From Streptomyces sp. NBC_01803 (lineage in GTDB: Bacteria; Actinomycetota; Actinomycetes; Streptomycetales; Streptomycetaceae): a DNA stretch of 64,000 nt. The translations under genes were made by a program, and so were the position numbers. Positions 17,404 through 25,201 of this stretch are shown here, in pieces (position 1 is the stretch's first letter; the number at the start of each line of letters is the position of its first letter). The notes beneath the pieces were generated by a model. That model was not told the origin of the DNA. It saw only the letters and a list, made by a program, of their open reading frames with translations, and did not search any database. The stretch lies in the NCBI RefSeq assembly GCF_035917415.1, contig NZ_CP109073.1, positions 4,076,501 through 4,140,500 of the forward strand, given 5' to 3'.

Positions 17404-17754
17404 ATGCCACTCGCGCCGTATGCCCGACCCGACCTGACCTCACCACCGGATCCGGAGAATTCTGTGACCCCGCTGTTCACGCTGAACGAGCTCGACGAGG
17501 CCATCGAGCAGCTCGACGATCGCGTGCCCTGCCGTTCCTACGACCCCGAGGTGTTCTTCGCCGAATCGCCCGAGGACGTCGAATACGCCAAGTCCCTCTG
17601 CGGCGCCTGTCCGCTCCGTGAGGCGTGCCTCGCCGGCGCCAAGGACCGCCGCGAGCCATGGGGCGTCTGGGGCGGCGAGCTGTTCGTCCAGGGCGTCGTC
17701 GTGCCGCGCAAGCGCCCGCGTGGCCGTCCCCGCAAGAACCCGGTCACGGCATGA
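17404..17754 (+). CDS. wblC: WhiB-family redox/antibiotic-response regulator WhiB7 (WblC)
   Basis: The product is 116 residues. Four cysteines that bind a [4Fe-4S] cluster are at 43, 66, 69 and 75 (C...CGAC-x5-C). The WhiB turn GVWGG is at 87-91, and the AT-hook RGRPRK at 106-111 marks the WhiB7 subclass. WhiB7/WblC binds the primary sigma factor and activates intrinsic antibiotic-resistance genes after ribosome-targeting drugs. It is preceded by an autoregulation-type promoter, a leader ORF and an attenuator, and its TGA stop overlaps the ATG of the next gene. A GTG at 17463 is a possible shorter start, but the ATG with GAGGA upstream is preferred. Confidence 0.95.
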   Translation: MPLAPYARPDLTSPPDPENSVTPLFTLNELDEAIEQLDDRVPCRSYDPEVFFAESPEDVEYAKSLCGACPLREACLAGAKDRREPWGVWGGELFVQGVVVPRKRPRGRPRKNPVTA

Positions 17755-18071
17755 ACATCCTCGGCACCATCGGACGGCCGACGGCACACGGCCCGCGACA
17801 AGACCCGGACATGACGAACCATCAGGACTTCACCCCGGCGCCGGCCCACCGGCCGCGCCAGGAACAGAACAGGACCAGAAAGTTGCAACTCATCCCAGAA
17901 GCCTTGGCCCGTTCCCATATGGAACGGGTTCAGGAAGCCGAATCCCAACGCCTCGCCGGTCGGCTCGCCCGGGCCCGCCGCCTGGATCGCAAGTCCCGTC
18001 GGCTCCAGGCCCGGGCGGAGCGCGCCTCGCGCCTCGCCCGCCGGGCCCTGGCCCAGGCGGTCATGCAGTAG
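17751..18071 (+). CDS. Small basic protein translationally coupled to whiB7
   Basis: The ATG at 17751 overlaps the whiB7 stop (ATGA), implying coupled translation and shared antibiotic-responsive control. The 106-residue product has an extended polar N-terminal half rich in Pro, Arg and Gln, and a C-terminal half (about 50-106) that is a strongly basic amphipathic helix of Arg, Ala, Leu and Glu, such as RRLDRKSRRLQARAERASRL. No domain is recognised. A basic helical protein co-expressed with WblC could bind RNA or ribosomes, but this is speculation. A second in-frame ATG at 17812 would give a shorter form. Confidence 0.7.
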   Translation: MNILGTIGRPTAHGPRQDPDMTNHQDFTPAPAHRPRQEQNRTRKLQLIPEALARSHMERVQEAESQRLAGRLARARRLDRKSRRLQARAERASRLARRALAQAVMQ

Positions 18072-18152
18072 CCCTCCGGGCACCGCCCGGGGACCACCAC
18101 CCCACCGCGGCACACCCCACAGGCCGGCCGGCCTGGGCCGGGAATCCCCGGC

Positions 18153-19514
18153 TCAGGCCGGCCGTCGGCTGTCGTCCTCCACCCCGTCCGCGAACCCGGG
18201 CAGTCCGCGGACCATCTCCTCCCGCATCCGCACCCGGGCGCCGAGCTGACACAGCACCCCGGTGGTGCTGAGCGTCACCCGGTGGATCAGCAGATAGGAC
18301 GGCGGGAGGTTGAGCCGGCGACCCAACTGGTGGGCGGCGGACCGGGGATCGGCCACCCGCGCGGCCTGCTGGCGCAGCCAGTCGCGGGTGTAGTGGAACT
18401 CGGGCACCCGCACCGGCTCGATGATCGGGGTCAGATAGTCCAGCACGGCCTCCGGGTCGAGCTCGATGTCGGGCTTCACGAAGCCCTCGGCGGCCAAGTG
18501 GTCGTAGACCTCGTCGGCCTGTCCGTCCAGCGTCAGCCGCAGCGCCCGGCCGATGACGGGCGGCAGCCCGCCCGGCAGCCGGTTGACCGCGCCGAAGTCC
18601 AGCACGCCCAGCCGCCACCGCGACGCCGGCTCGTCCCCGACGGGGATCAGCCGGAAGTTCCCCGGGTGGGCGTCGGCGTGGAGCAGCCCGGTTCTCGCCG
18701 TGCCGGAGAAGAGGAAGCGGGCCAGCAGCTGCCCGGCCCGGTCCCGCTCCTCCTGGGCGCCGTCGTTGATGACCCGCGACAGCGGCACGCCCTCCAGCCA
18801 CTCGGTGATCAGCACCTGGTCGCCCTGCCAGACGACCTCCGGCACCTTCACCCACGACTCGTCGCGGAACGCCTCGGCGTACGTCCGCTGGGACTCCGCC
18901 TCCAGCCGGTAGTCCAGCTCCTCGGCGACCCGCTCGCGCATCTCCTCTATCAGCGGCTTGATGTCCATGCCCGGTATGAGGGGGCCGAGCAGCCTGGCGA
19001 ACCGGCCGAGCTGGGTCAGGTCGGACAGCAGCGCCTCGCCCGCGCCCGGGTACTGGATCTTGACGGCGACCTCGCGCCCGTCGTGCCACACCGCCCGGTG
19101 CACCTGTCCTATGGACGCCGCCGCCGCCGGCTTCTCGTCGAACTCCCGGAACCGGTCGCGCCAGTCGGCGCCCAGCCGCTCGGCCAGCGCCGCGCGCACC
19201 GTGGCCGCCGGCAGCGGCGGCGCCGCGTCCTGGAGCTTGGTCAGCGCCGCCCGGTACGGCGCGGCCACGGCCTCCGGCAGGGCCGACTCGAAGACCGACA
19301 GGGCCTGGCCGAACTTCATGGCGCCGCCCTTGAGCTCGCCGAGCACCGAGAAGAGCTGCTGGGCGGTGCGCTGTTGCAGCTCGCTGCTCACCAGCTCGGC
19401 CGAGCGCCCGCCGATGCGCTTGCCCAGACTCCAGGTGGCCCGGCCGGCGAAACTCAGTGGCAGAGTCGCGAGCTTCGCGGTCCTGGTCACCGCCTTGCGG
19501 GGCAGGTCAGACAT
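18153..19514 (-). CDS. ABC1/AarF (UbiB-like) atypical kinase
   Basis: This 453-residue protein shows the full set of ABC1/UbiB motifs: KFGQ (67-70) of the KxGQ helix, AAAASIGQVHRA near 130-141 (the A-rich loop), VAVKIQYPG with Lys152, the hinge LITEWLEG, the catalytic-loop-like LLHADAHPGNF, and LDFGAVNRL. UbiB-type proteins are ATPases linked to lipid or quinone metabolism in other bacteria; in actinobacteria the substrate is unknown. The start ATG 19514 has GGAGGGG eight bases upstream. The mycobacterial counterpart next to whiB7 is Rv3197. It converges on the small gene downstream of whiB7. Confidence 0.9.
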   Translation of the reverse strand: MSDLPRKAVTRTAKLATLPLSFAGRATWSLGKRIGGRSAELVSSELQQRTAQQLFSVLGELKGGAMKFGQALSVFESALPEAVAAPYRAALTKLQDAAPPLPAATVRAALAERLGADWRDRFREFDEKPAAAASIGQVHRAVWHDGREVAVKIQYPGAGEALLSDLTQLGRFARLLGPLIPGMDIKPLIEEMRERVAEELDYRLEAESQRTYAEAFRDESWVKVPEVVWQGDQVLITEWLEGVPLSRVINDGAQEERDRAGQLLARFLFSGTARTGLLHADAHPGNFRLIPVGDEPASRWRLGVLDFGAVNRLPGGLPPVIGRALRLTLDGQADEVYDHLAAEGFVKPDIELDPEAVLDYLTPIIEPVRVPEFHYTRDWLRQQAARVADPRSAAHQLGRRLNLPPSYLLIHRVTLSTTGVLCQLGARVRMREEMVRGLPGFADGVEDDSRRPA

Positions 19515-19615
19515 ATCGTCCCCTCCAACTCCCATACAGTGCCCCGAGACCACCTCGTGCGCCGTGGTGTGCGGATGCACGGCTTCAGCTCGTACCTCTT
19601 CATTGTGGACCCCGC

Positions 19616-20689
19616 CTACGGCGACCGGGCGGTCCGGGCGGCGTCGGCCGCACCGCAGGAGCACTCCGGGTGCGGCTCGATCGTCTGACTCGTCACGGCC
19701 AGACCGGGCAGCGTCAACTCCGTGCGGATGCTGGGGGAGCGCGCCGCGGAGCCGTCCAGGAAGGCCAGCGCCGCGCAGGCCGTCAGCCCGGCGACCGCCG
19801 TGGCCAGCGCGCCGTCGCAGGCGGGAACGCCCGGCCGCCGGCCGTTGCGCCACTGGGCCACCAGCAGCGGCCAGGACGGCTCGCGCTGGGCGCGGGCCCG
19901 CAGCAGGCAGCCGGCACAGCCGGTCGCCCCGGGCCAGACCAGTGGTCCGACGAAGCCGGTCGCCTCCACGACGCCCGCGTACAGATGAGGGGTGCCGGCC
20001 GCGATGACCTCCTCGGCCGCGGCGGGGTCCGGAGCGTACGCGGCGAGTCCGTCGCGGGGCGCGAAGATCACCAGCAGCGGACCGTCCGGCTCCTCGGGCG
20101 GCGGCTTGCCGTGCCAGGGCCGGGCCGCGCGCACCAGGCCGTCGCCCGCCGTCGCCCGCCGCTCCCCGACGTGCTCCGGCCGCAGTCCGCCGGGCACCGT
20201 GTCCTGCGGCTCGACCCGGCCGCCGTCCACCATGTCGACCCGCCCCACCCCGGCGTGCGCGAGGGTCGCCGCGACGGCGGCGCCGACCCGGCCCGCGCCC
20301 CGCACCTGCACCCGGGCCCGGCGTCGGTCCGTCAGCCGGCGCAGCCCGTGTCCCGGCGCGGGATGCAGCAGGGACAGCGTCGCCAGATCGGGCCGCAGCC
20401 CGTCGGTGATCTGGGCGGCCGCCTCCCGGTCGGCGGTCGCGTCGTCCAGCACGCCGGCCGCCGCCAGCCGGCCGGCCAGCCGGTCCGCCGCTTCCCGGCC
20501 GAGCCCGAGCGTCGTGGCGGCGTCCCGCAGCACGGGCAGTCCCCGGGTGCCGTCGAGAAGGGAGAGGAAGCTCTCCGTCGCGCTGTCCAACGGGCCGAAG
20601 AGGACGGAGTGCGCGGGCGTCACGCCGTAGCGGACGGTCTGCCGGTCGCGCCAGCCGCGGCGCAGCGAGGGCTTGATCATCGGATGCAT
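19616..20689 (-). CDS. Lone ThiF/E1-like adenylyltransferase-fold protein
   Basis: The 357-residue protein has a Rossmann nucleotide-binding core starting near residue 125 (VQVRGAGRVGAAVAATLAHA, with G-x-G-x-x-G), followed by an acidic strand end (VDMVDGGRVEPQD) as in ThiF/MoeB/E1 enzymes. Cysteines GCAGC in the second half and CSCG near the C-terminus could hold zinc as in E1-type enzymes. The N-terminal 110 residues look like a separate winged-helix or peptide-recognition segment. No ubiquitin-like protein or TOMM cyclodehydratase gene is adjacent. The start is uncertain: ATG 20689 is used, and a GTG at 20737 and ATG 20680 are also in frame. It shares its strand with aarF, 101 bp upstream of it. 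Confidence 0.72.
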   Translation of the reverse strand: MHPMIKPSLRRGWRDRQTVRYGVTPAHSVLFGPLDSATESFLSLLDGTRGLPVLRDAATTLGLGREAADRLAGRLAAAGVLDDATADREAAAQITDGLRPDLATLSLLHPAPGHGLRRLTDRRRARVQVRGAGRVGAAVAATLAHAGVGRVDMVDGGRVEPQDTVPGGLRPEHVGERRATAGDGLVRAARPWHGKPPPEEPDGPLLVIFAPRDGLAAYAPDPAAAEEVIAAGTPHLYAGVVEATGFVGPLVWPGATGCAGCLLRARAQREPSWPLLVAQWRNGRRPGVPACDGALATAVAGLTACAALAFLDGSAARSPSIRTELTLPGLAVTSQTIEPHPECSCGAADAARTARSP

Positions 20690-20863
20690 GGCGCCATGAT
20701 GGAACGGGATGGAGCGGTCGTGTGTGATGTTTTCCACAGGAAGCAGAGAAAGTCCTATAAATAGGGCGATCGGAAAGGGTGTTGTTTCCGCCTCCTGGCG
20801 TTACTCTCCGTCCGCTGTTCGGCAGGCGGGACATAGCAGGCCCCCACCGGGTAACGTCAAGGT

Positions 20864-21469
20864 GTGCCCGCCGATCCGCTGAACAGCGCCGGCCCGCCGC
20901 AGCGCATGCCCCCGGCGGGTCGGGTGATGCTGGACGGAGAGCGGCGCCACGAGCGCGTCGAGGTGCGCCGCAGCGCCCGCCGCAGACGCACCGTTTCCGC
21001 CTACCGCGAGGGTGACCGCACCATCGTGCTCATCCCGGCTCGGATGACGGCCGAGGAGGAGCGGCGCTGGGTGACGGTGATGCTGGACAAGCTGGCCGCC
21101 CAGGAAGAGCGCCGCATTCTCGGTGACGACGCGTTGGCCCACCGCGCGGCCGAGCTCTCCGAGCGATATCTCCAGGGGCGCGCGCGCCCCGACAGCGTGC
21201 GCTGGGTGACGAATCAGAACGCCCGCTGGGGCTCCTGCACGCCCGCGCTGGGCAGCATCCGCCTCTCGCACCGCCTCCAGGGCATGCCGGAGTACGTGAT
21301 CGACTACGTGCTGCTGCATGAGCTGGCCCACCTGCTCGTTCCCGGCCACGGCCCCGGCTTCTGGAAGCTGCTCGACTGCTATCCGCGCACCGAGCGGGCC
21401 CGGGGCTTCCTGGAGGGCGTGGTCGCCGCCGAGCGCCTGCCGTACATCCCCTGGCTGCGCACCGACTGA
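20864..21469 (+). CDS. YgjP-type (M48/SprT-like) zinc metallopeptidase
   Basis: The 201-residue protein is of the DUF45/YgjP family. Its zincin motif HELAH is at about 151-155, followed by the third ligand in GHGPGFWKLL, and VTNQNARWGSC near 121 is the conserved family signature. No signal peptide or membrane helix is seen, so it is probably cytoplasmic. A GTG at 20864 lies 6 bp after TAACGT, consistent with a leaderless start, and there is no ribosome-binding site. Its physiological substrate is not known. Confidence 0.85.
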   Translation: MPADPLNSAGPPQRMPPAGRVMLDGERRHERVEVRRSARRRRTVSAYREGDRTIVLIPARMTAEEERRWVTVMLDKLAAQEERRILGDDALAHRAAELSERYLQGRARPDSVRWVTNQNARWGSCTPALGSIRLSHRLQGMPEYVIDYVLLHELAHLLVPGHGPGFWKLLDCYPRTERARGFLEGVVAAERLPYIPWLRTD

Positions 21470-21565
21470 GCAACCGCTGGACATCCGGCCGTGCCTGTCG
21501 GTGCGAGCGGTTAGTCTGGCCCCGCCGAATGTTTGTCTTATCGGATGGGGGACGGACGTTTACGT

Positions 21566-23191
21566 ATGGTGACGCACTTCCAGCGGGGCCAGAAAACCAG
21601 GCTCAGCGAACTGACGCTGGGTACCGATCTGTATGTGGGTGTGCAGATCTCGGGCCCCGGATTGACCTTCGACATCAGTTGCTTCGGTCTTGACGCGGCC
21701 GAACGGCTCTCCGACGACCGTTACTTCATCTTCTACAACCAGCCGAAGTCGCCCGAGGAAGCCGTCCAGCTCCTCGGCGGGCAGGCCGGGGACACCGAGT
21801 CGTTCCGCGTGACCCTGGACCGGCTGCCCGATTCGATCAACCGGCTCGCCTTCACCGCGACGATCGACGGCGACGGCACCATGGCCCAGGCGGCCCCCGG
21901 CCATCTGCGCATCGTCGCGGGTGGTGAGGAGGTCGCGCGCTATGCCTTCGACGGCTCGGCCTTCACCACCGAACGCGCCGTCATGCTCGGCGACTTCTAC
22001 CGCAAGGACGGCTGGCGGTTCGCCGCGGTCGGGCAGGGCTTCGACGGCGGCCTCGCCGCGCTGCTGAAGCACTTCGGCGGCGAGGTGGAGGAAGAGGAGT
22101 CGGCTCCGGCGCCCGGGCCCGCCGCCACTCCCGGCTTCGCGCCCCCGCCGGGCGGCTCGGCCGGGCCGCCGGGCTTCGCGCCTCCGCCCGGCGGTGCCGC
22201 GCCTCCGCCGGCCCCGGCGCCTCCGCCGGCCCCCGCGCCCGCCCCGGCGCCTCCGCCGGCTCCCGCGCCGGCCGTGCCGCAGCCGGGCTTCCAGCAGCCC
22301 GGTTTCCCGCAGCCCGCGCCGACGCAGCCCTTCGCGGCCCCCGTGCCCGCTCCGGCCCCCGGCGGCTTCGCCGCCCCGCCGGCGCCGGCTCCCGCGCCGT
22401 ACGGGCAACCCCCGGCTCCGCAGCAGCCGTTCCCGCCGCAGCAGCCGTTCGCGCCCGGCGCCCCCGTGCCCGTGCCCGCCGCGCCGCAGGCGCCGGGCAT
22501 CCCGCAGCAGGCCGGGGCGGGCGCGGCCGGCGGCATGAACGCCGTGCTCAACAAGTACCGGGGCTCCGCCGACCGGCAGCGCTGGAGCCTGCAGAACCCG
22601 CAGCTCGTCCGCGCCGACCTCGGCCTCGACGGCCGCCCGGTCCTCGCCCGCCAAGGCAGCATGGTGCTGTACCAGGGCGACGTGGACTTCGGCTTCAAGG
22701 GCGCCGGCATCATGAACCGGGTCAAGTCCAAGCTGACCGGCGAGGGCCTGCCCTCCCTGATGCGCTGCACCGGCAACGGCCAGGTCTACCTGGCGGAGCA
22801 GGCCACCCGGCTGCACCCCGTCGAGCTCCAGGGCGACGCGCTGTGCGTGTCCGCGCAGCGTGTGCTCGCCTTCGACGAGTCCCTCGAATTCGACGTGCGT
22901 CGCATCGAGGGCCACGGCCTGCCGGGCGGGGTGCTGTTCGCCATGGAGTTCCGCGGCCACGGCACCCTCGTGCTCACCACCAAGGGCGAGCCGCTCGTCC
23001 TCCCGGTCACCCCCATGACCTTCGCCGATGCCAACGCCGTGATCGCCTGGTCCGCCGCGGCCCAGGTGCTCGTCGCCAGCCAGGTGCGGGTGCGCCGGCA
23101 CGCCTATCCGGGCCACACCGGCGAGACGACCCAGCTCCAGTTCCGCGGCGCCCCGGGGAATTTCGCCATCGTCCAGCCCTACGAGATCTGA
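21566..23191 (+). CDS. TerD-domain protein fused to an AIM24-type domain through a proline-rich linker
   Basis: The 541-residue protein (ATG 21566; an in-frame ATG at 21542 is possible) has three parts. Residues about 1-180 are a TerD/CABP domain with GTDLYVGVQISGPGLTFDIS and DDRYFIFYNQPKSPEE, where acidic residues usually bind Ca2+. Residues 185-320 are a linker dominated by Pro, Ala, Gly and Gln with repeated PAPAP and QPF elements. Residues 325-541 are an AIM24-like beta-sandwich (ARQGSMVLYQGDVDFGFKGA, LMRCTGNGQVYLAEQATRLH). It heads a three-gene run of AIM24 proteins with 10-15 bp gaps. TerD proteins are linked to tellurite and surface stress; the function of bacterial AIM24 proteins is unknown. 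Confidence 0.88.
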   Translation: MVTHFQRGQKTRLSELTLGTDLYVGVQISGPGLTFDISCFGLDAAERLSDDRYFIFYNQPKSPEEAVQLLGGQAGDTESFRVTLDRLPDSINRLAFTATIDGDGTMAQAAPGHLRIVAGGEEVARYAFDGSAFTTERAVMLGDFYRKDGWRFAAVGQGFDGGLAALLKHFGGEVEEEESAPAPGPAATPGFAPPPGGSAGPPGFAPPPGGAAPPPAPAPPPAPAPAPAPPPAPAPAVPQPGFQQPGFPQPAPTQPFAAPVPAPAPGGFAAPPAPAPAPYGQPPAPQQPFPPQQPFAPGAPVPVPAAPQAPGIPQQAGAGAAGGMNAVLNKYRGSADRQRWSLQNPQLVRADLGLDGRPVLARQGSMVLYQGDVDFGFKGAGIMNRVKSKLTGEGLPSLMRCTGNGQVYLAEQATRLHPVELQGDALCVSAQRVLAFDESLEFDVRRIEGHGLPGGVLFAMEFRGHGTLVLTTKGEPLVLPVTPMTFADANAVIAWSAAAQVLVASQVRVRRHAYPGHTGETTQLQFRGAPGNFAIVQPYEI

Positions 23192-23203
23192 CGGGAGCCC
23201 GTG

Positions 23204-23890
23204 ATGGATCAACGGATGATCGCCGGGTACGCCCCGGCCGCCCCCGCCGCCCGCATGGACAACCACGGCCCGGCCATGGCCAGGATCGCCATGCAGACGG
23301 GCAACGACCTGTTCGCCAGAGCCGGTTCGATGATCGCCTACGAGGGCTACATCCAGTACGAGTCGAACCCGACGGCGCTGCGCCAGGCGTTCGCCGGCCG
23401 CATGACCGGCGAGAGCGTCCCGCTGATGCGCTGCCACGGCGACGGCCTGCTCTATCTCGCCGACTACGGGGCCGACGTGGTCTGCCTCCCCCTCCAGAAC
23501 GAGAACATCTCGGTCAACGCCACCAACGTCCTCGCCTTCGACGCCCACCTCGAATGGGGCGTGCAGCGGGTGAAGGGCATCGCCAAGCTCGCCGGACAGG
23601 GCTTGTTCAACCTTGGTATATCCGGGACGGGCTGGGTCGCCATCACCAGCCGGGGCATGCCCATCGTCGTGGACTGCGGGCAGTCCGGGGAGACCTGTGT
23701 GGACCCCGACGCCCTGGTGGCCTGGTCCACCGGCCTGCGCGTGGAGGGCAAGCGCAGCTTCAAGGCGTCCTCGCTGGTCGGCCGGGGCAGCGGCGAGGCG
23801 TTCCAGCTGGCCTTCTCGGGCCAGGGGTTCGTGATCGTGCAGCCGAGCGAGGACAGCACCGACCGGCTCACTCAGGGCCAGCAGAACTGA
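23204..23890 (+). CDS. AIM24-family protein (second of the cluster)
   Basis: The 228-residue protein is a single AIM24/TRAP-like beta-sandwich domain: ARAGSMIAYEGYIQYESNPT, VPLMRCHGDGLLYLADYGAD and WGVQRVKGIAKLAGQGLF align with the C-terminal domain of the preceding gene. There is no signal peptide. ATG 23204 has GGGAG seven bases upstream, whereas the preceding GTG at 23201 does not have better spacing. It starts 12 bp after the TerD-AIM24 gene and 15 bp before the third AIM24 gene, so the three are surely one operon. AIM24 is needed for mitochondrial inner-membrane organisation in yeast; the bacterial role is not established. Confidence 0.88.
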   Translation: MDQRMIAGYAPAAPAARMDNHGPAMARIAMQTGNDLFARAGSMIAYEGYIQYESNPTALRQAFAGRMTGESVPLMRCHGDGLLYLADYGADVVCLPLQNENISVNATNVLAFDAHLEWGVQRVKGIAKLAGQGLFNLGISGTGWVAITSRGMPIVVDCGQSGETCVDPDALVAWSTGLRVEGKRSFKASSLVGRGSGEAFQLAFSGQGFVIVQPSEDSTDRLTQGQQN

Positions 23891-23905
23891 CGGGGGAGTG
23901 CCGGC

Positions 23906-24661
23906 ATGCAGAGTCCGATTTTCAACAACACCGTGACGCAGTCCCAGGACCGCTTCGCCCTCCAGGGTGAGCACATGCTGCGGGTGAATCTCAGCCGCGG
24001 CGAGGACGTGGTGGCCAGGGCCGGCAGCATGGTCGCCTACGACGGCATGATCGAGTTCGACCCCGAGTACCAGCCGCCGGGCCAGCGCCGCCGCCAGCAG
24101 GCCGCCGGCGAGGTGCTGCCGCTGATGCGCTGCTTCGGCCAGGGGGCGATCTACTTCGCCAACCTCGCGCAGAACGTGCATGTGCTCGATGTCGACCACG
24201 AGGGCCTGACCGTCGACAGCTCCTACGTCCTCGCGCTCGACGCCCACCTGCACTGGGACGTCGTCTCCGTCGAGAGCCAGTACGGCATTCCCGGCGTGGG
24301 CGCGTACAACCTCAACATCAGCGGGCAGGGCAAGGTGGCCATCACCACCTCGGGACGGCCCCTGGCACTGCGGGTCACGCCCGACCGCTATTGCAGCGCG
24401 GACGCGGACGCCGTGGTGGCCTGGTCCTCCTCGCTCCGGGTGCAGATGCAGGCCCAGACCAGCAGCAAGCCGATCTGGCGTCGGCGCGGCAACACGGGCG
24501 AGGGCTGGGAGCTGAACTTCATGGGCGACGGGCACGTCGTCGTCCAGCCCAGCGAGATGCTGCCGCCCACCCAGACGGCCGCGGGCGACCTGCTGCGCGG
24601 GCAGCTCCGGCCCGGGCAGGGCGCGCCGGGCCTCGGCCAGGGCGGCGCCTGGGGACGGTAG
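23906..24661 (+). CDS. AIM24-family protein (third of the cluster)
   Basis: The 251-residue protein carries an AIM24 domain (ARAGSMVAYDGMIEFDPEYQ, LPLMRCFGQGAIYFANLAQN, GIPGVGAYNLNISGQGKVAI), then a C-terminal tail of about 35 residues rich in Gly, Gln and Leu. GGGGGAG lies upstream of the ATG. It is the last gene of the TerD-AIM24 operon, and the next gene converges on it. The three AIM24 domains are clearly paralogous but differ in length and in their loops, so they may form a hetero-oligomer. Confidence 0.88.
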   Translation: MQSPIFNNTVTQSQDRFALQGEHMLRVNLSRGEDVVARAGSMVAYDGMIEFDPEYQPPGQRRRQQAAGEVLPLMRCFGQGAIYFANLAQNVHVLDVDHEGLTVDSSYVLALDAHLHWDVVSVESQYGIPGVGAYNLNISGQGKVAITTSGRPLALRVTPDRYCSADADAVVAWSSSLRVQMQAQTSSKPIWRRRGNTGEGWELNFMGDGHVVVQPSEMLPPTQTAAGDLLRGQLRPGQGAPGLGQGGAWGR

Positions 24662-24676
24662 CCCCGGACCGGAGGA

Positions 24677-25201
24677 TCAGAGCAGCGCGCGGGCGCGGGC
24701 CAGCAGGCGGACCACCGACGGGTCCGCCACCTCCGCCACCTCGTCGAAGGTGAACCAGCGCAGGTCGAGCGACTCGTCGCTGATCATCTCCGTCGCCCCG
24801 GGCGGCGCCAGCGCGGCGTACTGCACGTCCAGGTGCGTCGCGCACGGTGTGCTGTGCCGGTCGAGGACCACGGGCCGGGGCAGCAGCCGCAGCCCCTCGA
24901 TTCCCGACTCCTCGGTCGCCTCGCGCAGCGCCGCCGCGGCCAGCGAGGCGTCCGAGGGCTCGCAGTGCCCGCCGGTCTGGAGCCACCGCCCCAGCTTCGC
25001 GTGCAGGGTCAGCAGCGCCCGGCCGCGCGCCGGGTCCACCACGATGGCGCTCGCCGTGATGTGCCCGGCCGCGCACGCCTTCCACACGCCGTCGGCGTGC
25101 GCGGCGAGATGGGCCGCGTAGGCCCGCCGCAACTCGTCCTGCGCGGCGTCGGGCGCCGTCCACTCCCGCAGCACCCGCGCCGCGTCCCCGTGCAGACTCA
25201 C
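24677..25201 (-). CDS. Nudix hydrolase
   Basis: This 174-residue Nudix protein has the box GGHCEPSDASLAAAALREA followed by TEESGIEGL near residues 79-105. It starts at a GTG whose GTGA overlaps the TGA stop of the upstream zincin-like gene, indicating translational coupling. The substrate cannot be told from sequence: it lacks the NudC SQPWPFP motif. The order zincin-like protein then Nudix may be a conserved pair in streptomycetes. Confidence 0.85.
   Translation of the reverse strand: MSLHGDAARVLREWTAPDAAQDELRRAYAAHLAAHADGVWKACAAGHITASAIVVDPARGRALLTLHAKLGRWLQTGGHCEPSDASLAAAALREATEESGIEGLRLLPRPVVLDRHSTPCATHLDVQYAALAPPGATEMISDESLDLRWFTFDEVAEVADPSVVRLLARARALL

Noticed and set aside
21560..24535. 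Long minus-strand frame antisense to the TerD-AIM24 operon
   Set aside because: Gly/Arg/His-rich translation without motif; the plus strand has three homologous domains with ribosome-binding sites.
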